A stretch of 64,000 bases of DNA from CAVQGZ01 sp964400785 (GTDB lineage Bacteria > Actinomycetota > Actinomycetes > Jiangellales > Jiangellaceae): assembly GCA_964400785.1 (NCBI GenBank), contig CAYNWB010000002.1:60493-124492 (forward strand), read 5' to 3'. Position 1 is the stretch's first letter. Each line of letters starts with the position of its first letter. Positions 59,498 through 64,000 of this stretch are shown here, piece by piece. The notes under the pieces are model-generated. The model worked only from the letters and a program-made list of their open reading frames with translations. It had not been told where the DNA came from and did no database searches. The translations under genes and the position numbers were made by a program.

Positions 59498-60294
59498 CAC
59501 GAGGCCCGTTGGTTGCGATCCCACACGAGTTGCAGGCCGATCAACGTCAGCCACGGCTCGTCGTGCACCAGCGACCGCGCCTCCCCGACCATCAGTGGTG
59601 CCAGCCCGCCCGTGGCGATCACCGCGACGTCGTCCGGGTCGTCGGCGAGCTCGGCGGCCATGCGCGCGACCATGCCGTCCACCTGCGCCGCGAATCCGTA
59701 GAGGGCTCCGGACTGCAGTGCCTCGACCGTGTTCTTGCCGATGACCGAGCGCGGCGCGGTGAGCTCGACCTTGCGTAGCTGCGCCCCCCGCACGCCCAGG
59801 GCATCCAGGGAGATGCCGATGCCCGGGGCGATCGCGCCCCCGACGTAGGCGCCCTCGGCAGAGACCGCGTCGAACGTGGTCGCCGTCCCAAAGTCGACGA
59901 CGATCGCCGGTCCGCCGTAGAGGTGCACGGCTGCCAGCGAGTTGACGATGCGGTCGGTACCGACCTCGCGGGGGTTGTCGACCAGCACGGGGATGCCGGT
60001 GCGCACCCCGGGCTCGACAACCACGGTGCGCTGGTGGGAGAACACGTGGTCGGACATGTCCCGCATCTCTCGCAGCACAGCCGGCACCGTCGAGCACATC
60101 GCGACTCCGTCCACGGCCTCCAGCGACAGCCCCCGGCGGCGCGTGAGCAGGCCGTCGAGCAGCACCGCCCACTCGTCGGCCGTGCGCTCGGCGTCGGTGG
60201 AGACCCGCCAGTGCTCGACGACCTCCACGTCCTCGTCGTGCTCGATCAGCCCGAGAACGGTCTGGGTGTTCCCGACGTCGATGGCCAGCAGCAC
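59497..60294 (-). CDS. coaX: Type III pantothenate kinase
   Basis: 265 residues, phosphorylating pantothenate in the first step of CoA synthesis. Marks: LLAIDVGNTQTVLGLI (phosphate loop), DNPREVGTDRIVNSLAAV, VVDFGTATTFDAVSAEG and GGAIAPGIGISLDAL. Acts in the same pathway as panC in this operon. The stop codon overlaps the last base of the CstR-type palindrome. Starts four bases after nadC. Confidence 0.95.
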   Translation of the reverse strand: MLLAIDVGNTQTVLGLIEHDEDVEVVEHWRVSTDAERTADEWAVLLDGLLTRRRGLSLEAVDGVAMCSTVPAVLREMRDMSDHVFSHQRTVVVEPGVRTGIPVLVDNPREVGTDRIVNSLAAVHLYGGPAIVVDFGTATTFDAVSAEGAYVGGAIAPGIGISLDALGVRGAQLRKVELTAPRSVIGKNTVEALQSGALYGFAAQVDGMVARMAAELADDPDDVAVIATGGLAPLMVGEARSLVHDEPWLTLIGLQLVWDRNQRAS

Positions 60295-60298
60295 GGTC

Positions 60299-61210
60299 TC
60301 ACCCCCACTGTTCGGTATCGGTGAAGTCCAGCCCGATGTCGAGCACCGGAGCCGAGTGGGTCAGGGCACCCACGGCCAGGTAGTCCACGCCCGTGGCCGC
60401 CACACTCGCCGCGTTGTCGAGGCTGAGCCCGCCGCTGGCCTCGAGCCGGGCACGTCCGCAGAGCAGTGTCGCCGCCTCGGCGAGCGCGGGCACGTCGAAG
60501 TTGTCGAGCAGCACGACGTCCGCACCAGCGTCGACGACGGCGAGCGCGTCGGCGAGGGTGTCGACCTCGACCTCGATCGACAGCTCGGGGTAGGCCTGCC
60601 TCACCCGCCGGTACGCCGCGACGACGCCGCCGGCGGCGTGGGCGTGGTTGTCCTTGACCAGGGCTGCGTCCGACAACGACATGCGGTGGTTCAGGCCACC
60701 TCCGCACCGCACCGCGTACTTCTCCAACGCACGCAGCAACGGAGTGGTCTTGCGGGTGTCGCGTACCGCAGCGCCGGTCCCGGCGATCGCGTCGACCCAG
60801 GCTCGGGTGAGGGTGGCGACGCCGGACAGGTGACCGAGCAGGTTCAGTGCGGTGCGCTCCCCGAGCAGCAGGTCGCGCGCCCGGCCACGGACGACGAGCA
60901 ACGGCTGGCCCGCCGTGACGCGCTCGCCATCGGCGACAAGCGCGTCGGTCTGGATCGCCGCCGATGCGGCTCGGTGCAGCACCACTGCGGCGACGTCGAG
61001 GCCGGCCACCACACCGTCGGCGCGGCTGGACATGGTGGCCACCGCGGCGGCGTCCGCGGCGACCGTGGCAGTGCTGGTGACATCGCCCCCGCCAGCCAGG
61101 TCCTCGGCGAGCGCGGCGTCGACGAGCGCGACCAGGGCGTCGGCGTCCAGCCCGGCAGCGTGCACCCGGGCCGCGAGGTCGTCGGGGATCGGTGGCCGAC
61201 CGTCGCTCAC
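60299..61210 (-). CDS. nadC: Nicotinate-nucleotide diphosphorylase (quinolinate phosphoribosyltransferase)
   Basis: 303 residues, converting quinolinate and PRPP to nicotinate mononucleotide. Marks: ALAEDLAGGGDVTSTATV, GERTALNLLGHLSGVAT, RDTRKTTPLLRALEKYAVRC and LVKDNHAHAAGG, EVDTLADALAVVDAGADVVL near the C-terminal barrel. Overlaps nadB by four bases. Together they make NAD from aspartate, except that nadA is absent here. Confidence 0.95.
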   Translation of the reverse strand: MSDGRPPIPDDLAARVHAAGLDADALVALVDAALAEDLAGGGDVTSTATVAADAAAVATMSSRADGVVAGLDVAAVVLHRAASAAIQTDALVADGERVTAGQPLLVVRGRARDLLLGERTALNLLGHLSGVATLTRAWVDAIAGTGAAVRDTRKTTPLLRALEKYAVRCGGGLNHRMSLSDAALVKDNHAHAAGGVVAAYRRVRQAYPELSIEVEVDTLADALAVVDAGADVVLLDNFDVPALAEAATLLCGRARLEASGGLSLDNAASVAATGVDYLAVGALTHSAPVLDIGLDFTDTEQWG

Positions 61211-62886
61211 TCGTCCTCCAGGGGTCGGTAGGTCAGGGTGAGGGAGCCCTGCGGGCTGCGAGCCGCGACGAGCCGCCCGCGCCAGAGTGTGTCGTCCCGG
61301 TCGGGGTGGTCGGTGCGCCGGTGACCGCCGCGGGACTCCGTGCGCACGGCGGCCGCCGCCGCCAGCGCTGACGCGACCGCGTGCAGGTTGCTCGTCTCCC
61401 AGGCCTCGGTGGAGGCCTCGTCGGCCGGGGCAAGGGCGGCCAGCGACTGCAGCGACTGCTCCGTGGCCGCGAGGCCCGCTGCGTCCCGCGTGACGCCGAC
61501 GCCATGTGTCATCGCTCGCTGCAGGGCAGGGCGAGCATCGGGTGCGACGAGCGGGGCCACCGGCCGGGCTACCGGGGTGCCGGGGCGGGGCAGCCCGTGC
61601 ACGCGCAGGTAGTCGACGATGCGAAACCCCCAGACCAGGCCTTCGAGCAGCGAGTTCGACGCCAGTCGGTTGGCCCCGTGCACGCCTGTCGCCGAGACCT
61701 CTCCGCAGGCCAGCAGGCCCGGCAGGCTGCTGCGACCCCAGGTGTCGACCAGGACGCCGCCGGAGGCGTAGTGCTGAGCCGGAGCGACCGGCACGAGGTC
61801 GGTGACCGGGTCGACCCCGTGGGCTCGAGCGCTGGCGAGGATCGACGGGAAGCGGTGCTCGAGCAGGTCGACGCCCAGGTGGCGCGCGTCGAGCAGCACG
61901 TGGTCGGTGCCCTCGGCCCGCATGACGTCGACGGCGGCCGCGGCTACGACGTCGCGGGGGGCCAGCTCGGCCAACGGGTGCCGATCGAGCATGAACCGTC
62001 GACCCTCGCGGTCGAGAAGAACGGCACCCTCACCACGGACGGCCTCGGAGATCAGGGGCTGCTGACCGGTCGACTCGGCTCCGAGCCACAGCACGGTGGG
62101 GTGGAACTGGACGAACTCGAGGTCGGCGACCTCGGCGCCGGCGCGCAGGGCCGCCGCGACCCCGTCACCTGTTGCCACCGGGGGGTTGGTCGTCGCGCTG
62201 TAGACCTGCCCGAGCCCTCCGGTGGCCAGGATCACGACGCGGGCGAACGCGGCTCCGACGCCGTCACGGGTGCCCTCGCCGATCACGTGCAGGGTCGCCC
62301 CGCACGCCGCCCCGGCGGCGTCGGTGAGCAGATCGATCACGAGAGCGTTCTCGATCACCTCGATACGCGGGTCGTACTGCACCGCGGTCAGCTGCGCGAT
62401 GAGGGCGCGCGAGATCTCTCGGCCCGTGGCGTCGCCGCCGGCGTGCGCGATGCGGTCGCGCAGGTGCCCTCCCTCGCGCGTGAGCGCGAACTCACCGGTG
62501 GGCGTGCGCTCGAACTCGGTGCCGAGCGCGACCAGCTGCCTGATTCGCCGAGGACCCTCCGTGACCAGCACCCGTACCGCCTCCTGGTCGCACAGGCCCC
62601 CTCCGGCGACGAGGGTGTCGGCCAGGTGCTCGGCCGGGGAGTCGTCCGGGTCGAGAGCCGCAGCGATGCCGCCTTGCGCCCAGGCGGTGGCGCCCGCGTC
62701 GAGGTGGGTCTTGGTCACGAGCAGCACGCGGCCCAGCTCACGGGCTGCCAGCGCCGCGGTGAGCCCGGCGATGCCGCTGCCGACGACGAGGACGTCGGCC
62801 TCGACCGTCCAGCCCGGGGCAGGCCCGGCCAGCGCCGCCGGCACCCGGTGGCTCGTGGGGTAGCTGCGAGGAGTGGGCGCTGTCAC
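61207..62886 (-). CDS. nadB: L-Aspartate oxidase
   Basis: FAD flavoenzyme of 559 residues oxidising aspartate to iminoaspartate. Marks: VLVVGSGIAGLTAALAAREL (dinucleotide fold), TKTHLDAGATAWAQGGIAAAL, ATGGLGQVYSATTNPPVATGD, EFVQFHPT, EAVRGEGAVLLDREGRRF and HGANRLASNSLLEGLVWG. The GTG at 62886 overlaps the panC stop (GTGA). It lies before nadC in the same operon; nadA is not in the window. Confidence 0.95.
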   Translation of the reverse strand: MTAPTPRSYPTSHRVPAALAGPAPGWTVEADVLVVGSGIAGLTAALAARELGRVLLVTKTHLDAGATAWAQGGIAAALDPDDSPAEHLADTLVAGGGLCDQEAVRVLVTEGPRRIRQLVALGTEFERTPTGEFALTREGGHLRDRIAHAGGDATGREISRALIAQLTAVQYDPRIEVIENALVIDLLTDAAGAACGATLHVIGEGTRDGVGAAFARVVILATGGLGQVYSATTNPPVATGDGVAAALRAGAEVADLEFVQFHPTVLWLGAESTGQQPLISEAVRGEGAVLLDREGRRFMLDRHPLAELAPRDVVAAAAVDVMRAEGTDHVLLDARHLGVDLLEHRFPSILASARAHGVDPVTDLVPVAPAQHYASGGVLVDTWGRSSLPGLLACGEVSATGVHGANRLASNSLLEGLVWGFRIVDYLRVHGLPRPGTPVARPVAPLVAPDARPALQRAMTHGVGVTRDAAGLAATEQSLQSLAALAPADEASTEAWETSNLHAVASALAAAAAVRTESRGGHRRTDHPDRDDTLWRGRLVAARSPQGSLTLTYRPLEDE

Positions 62887-63731
62887 GCCGCGCCCACGGT
62901 GACCGGAAGGTTGTCGAGCAGCCGGGTCGACCCCACCCGCGCTGCGACGAGCAGGCGCGCCGGCCCGCGGTCGGGGGCCGCGCCCAGCTCGGGATCGGTG
63001 AGCACCAGGTAGTCGACGTCGACCTCCGGCTGCTCGTCCAGCACGGCCCGTGCCGCGGACAGCGCCGCGCCGCCACCCTGCGCCGCCGCCTGCTGCCCCG
63101 CGACCAGTGCCCGGAACAGCACCAGGGCCTCGCGTCGCTGCCGGGGGGTCAGATAGGCGTTGCGGCTGGAGCGGGCGAGCCCGTCCGGCTCGCGCACCGT
63201 CGGCACACCGACCACCTCGACGCCCATCTCGAGCTCGCGGCACATCCGCCGGACGAGCACGAGCTGCTGGTAGTCCTTCTCGCCGAACACCGTCACCGAC
63301 GGCACGACCAGGTTGAGAAGCTTCGCGACGACGGTGAGCACGCCGACGAAGTGCGACGGCCGGGCGGCGCCCTCGAGCACCGTCCCCAGCCGTCCGGGGT
63401 CGACGGTCACCGTCGCGGGGCCGTCCGGGTACACCTCGTCGACGTCGGGTGCGAACACGACGTCGACCCCGGCCTGCTCTGCTGCGGCGACGTCGGCGTC
63501 GAGAGTGCGGGGGTAGCGGGCGAGGTCCTCCGCTGGCCCGAACTGCAGCGGGTTGACGAACACCGTCAGCAGCACGGCCCCGTGCTGCCCGACGATGCGC
63601 CGGGCCTCGCGGGCCAGCGCGAGGTGCCCCTCGTGCAGCGCGCCCATGGTGAGCACCGCGGCCACCTGCGCGTCGGCCGGGACGTCCAGACGTGCCTCGA
63701 GCAGGTCGTCCCGCGTGTGCACCAACCGCAT
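62883..63731 (-). CDS. panC: Pantoate--beta-alanine ligase
   Basis: 282 residues, ATP-dependent synthesis of pantothenate. Marks: VLTMGALHEGHLALAREA (HxGH-type nucleotide motif), VFVNPLQFGPAEDLARYPRT, VTVFGEKDYQQLVLVRRM and ARSSRNAYLTPRQRREAL. ATG at 63731 lies 13 bases after the DUF2520 gene. In mycobacteria panD usually follows; here the next gene is nadB. Confidence 0.95.
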   Translation of the reverse strand: MRLVHTRDDLLEARLDVPADAQVAAVLTMGALHEGHLALAREARRIVGQHGAVLLTVFVNPLQFGPAEDLARYPRTLDADVAAAEQAGVDVVFAPDVDEVYPDGPATVTVDPGRLGTVLEGAARPSHFVGVLTVVAKLLNLVVPSVTVFGEKDYQQLVLVRRMCRELEMGVEVVGVPTVREPDGLARSSRNAYLTPRQRREALVLFRALVAGQQAAAQGGGAALSAARAVLDEQPEVDVDYLVLTDPELGAAPDRGPARLLVAARVGSTRLLDNLPVTVGAA

Positions 63732-63744
63732 GCGCCGAATCAGA

Positions 63745-64000
63745 TCACGCGTCGGCGGGCTGCACGGTGTCCACGTCGGCCAGCGTGTCGAGCAGCCCGG
63801 CGGCGTCGCTCGGGCGCAGCCGTCCATCGGCGACGGCGCGCGCCGCGGTCTGGCGGGCCAGAGCCGCGTACAGCTCGACGCTGTCCGGGGCGTTCGCCCC
63901 GATGGTGCGCAGGTGAGCCGCCACCGTGCCCGCGTCGCCCCGGGCCACCGGACCGGTCAGGGCGGCGCTGCCCGACTCCAGTGCGTTGTCGAGCGCAGCC
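63745..64000 (-). CDS. Rossmann-like and DUF2520 protein (C-terminal part)
   Basis: The last 84 codons of a gene whose start is beyond the right edge. ALTGPVARGDAGTVAAHLRT and YAALARQTAARAVADGRL match the C-terminal helical domain of the DUF2520 family encoded upstream of panC in actinobacteria. The family resembles 6-phosphogluconate-dehydrogenase-like reductases; its substrate is unsettled and a ketopantoate-reductase role is only a suggestion from context. Confidence 0.8.
   Translation of the reverse strand, partial: AALDNALESGSAALTGPVARGDAGTVAAHLRTIGANAPDSVELYAALARQTAARAVADGRLRPSDAAGLLDTLADVDTVQPADA

Overview
This is high-GC, gene-dense chromosomal DNA from an actinomycete (phylum Actinomycetota). 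Evidence: Lsr2, ClpC, the futalosine-independent men genes, Rex, a DUF222/HNH endonuclease gene, a TIGR03089 protein, frequent GTG starts and TANNNT -10 elements. Gene order closely follows mycobacterial neighbourhoods (proC, HTH, bTHX, galE2, acyltransferase, serB1-like HAD, hemA-C-D-B, hemL, tlpA/ccdA/resB/ccsB; radA, disA, mutY, clpC, lsr2, coaX, panC). Gene content hints at Propionibacteriales/Nocardioidaceae, but no 16S is present and I would not insist on it. I saw no tRNA, rRNA, CRISPR, transposase or prophage. No gene-free stretch exceeds 300 bases; the longest are 57875-58131 and 8315-8551.

Layout. 1-3303: 5' part of the nuo operon (nuoA-E, minus strand). 3321-14192: menaquinone genes (menG, menF, menD, menC, menB, menE, menA, DUF4229), interrupted by a metY-metX-metW methionine operon headed by a SAM riboswitch. 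14202-16987: a threonine-dehydratase-like enzyme, a small membrane protein and an HNH/DUF222 protein. 16972-28406: a long, translationally coupled minus-strand operon, rex-hemA-hemC-hemD-hemB-hemL-phosphatase-tlpA-ccdA-resB-ccsB, joining heme synthesis and cytochrome c maturation under a Rex-like site. 28425-34794: glutaredoxin, acyl-CoA ligase, HAD phosphatase, acyltransferase, epimerase, bTHX, HTH and AcuC. 34910-44834: plus-strand accessory block with a secreted HExxH protein, a 1416-residue BTAD-NTPase-WD40 protein, a flavin-reductase-like protein, an M20 peptidase, a P-loop protein and a TrkH/TrkA potassium system. 44835-50116: proC, AlkA-like glycosylase, sugar nucleotidyltransferase, TIGR03089, sugar-phosphate isomerase, Ppx/GppA. 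50158-55003: Cys-rich protein, methyltransferase, radA, disA, mutY. 54992-64000: TPR protein, clpC, lsr2, argA-type acetyltransferase, rhodanese lipoprotein, coaX, nadC, nadB, panC, DUF2520.

The theme is respiration and its redox control: complex I, menaquinone, heme and cytochrome c assembly share the window, and Rex-type operators lie before both nuoA and rex. Many first genes have a TANNNT element 6-8 bases before a start codon, the signature of leaderless mRNAs. Two unrelated divergent pairs use an identical 24-bp arrangement of this kind, and the same rule predicts an ATC start for disA. All seven convergent gene pairs overlap or abut. Two runs of exactly 100 N (11350-11449, 32357-32456) are assembly gaps inside menB and the epimerase gene.
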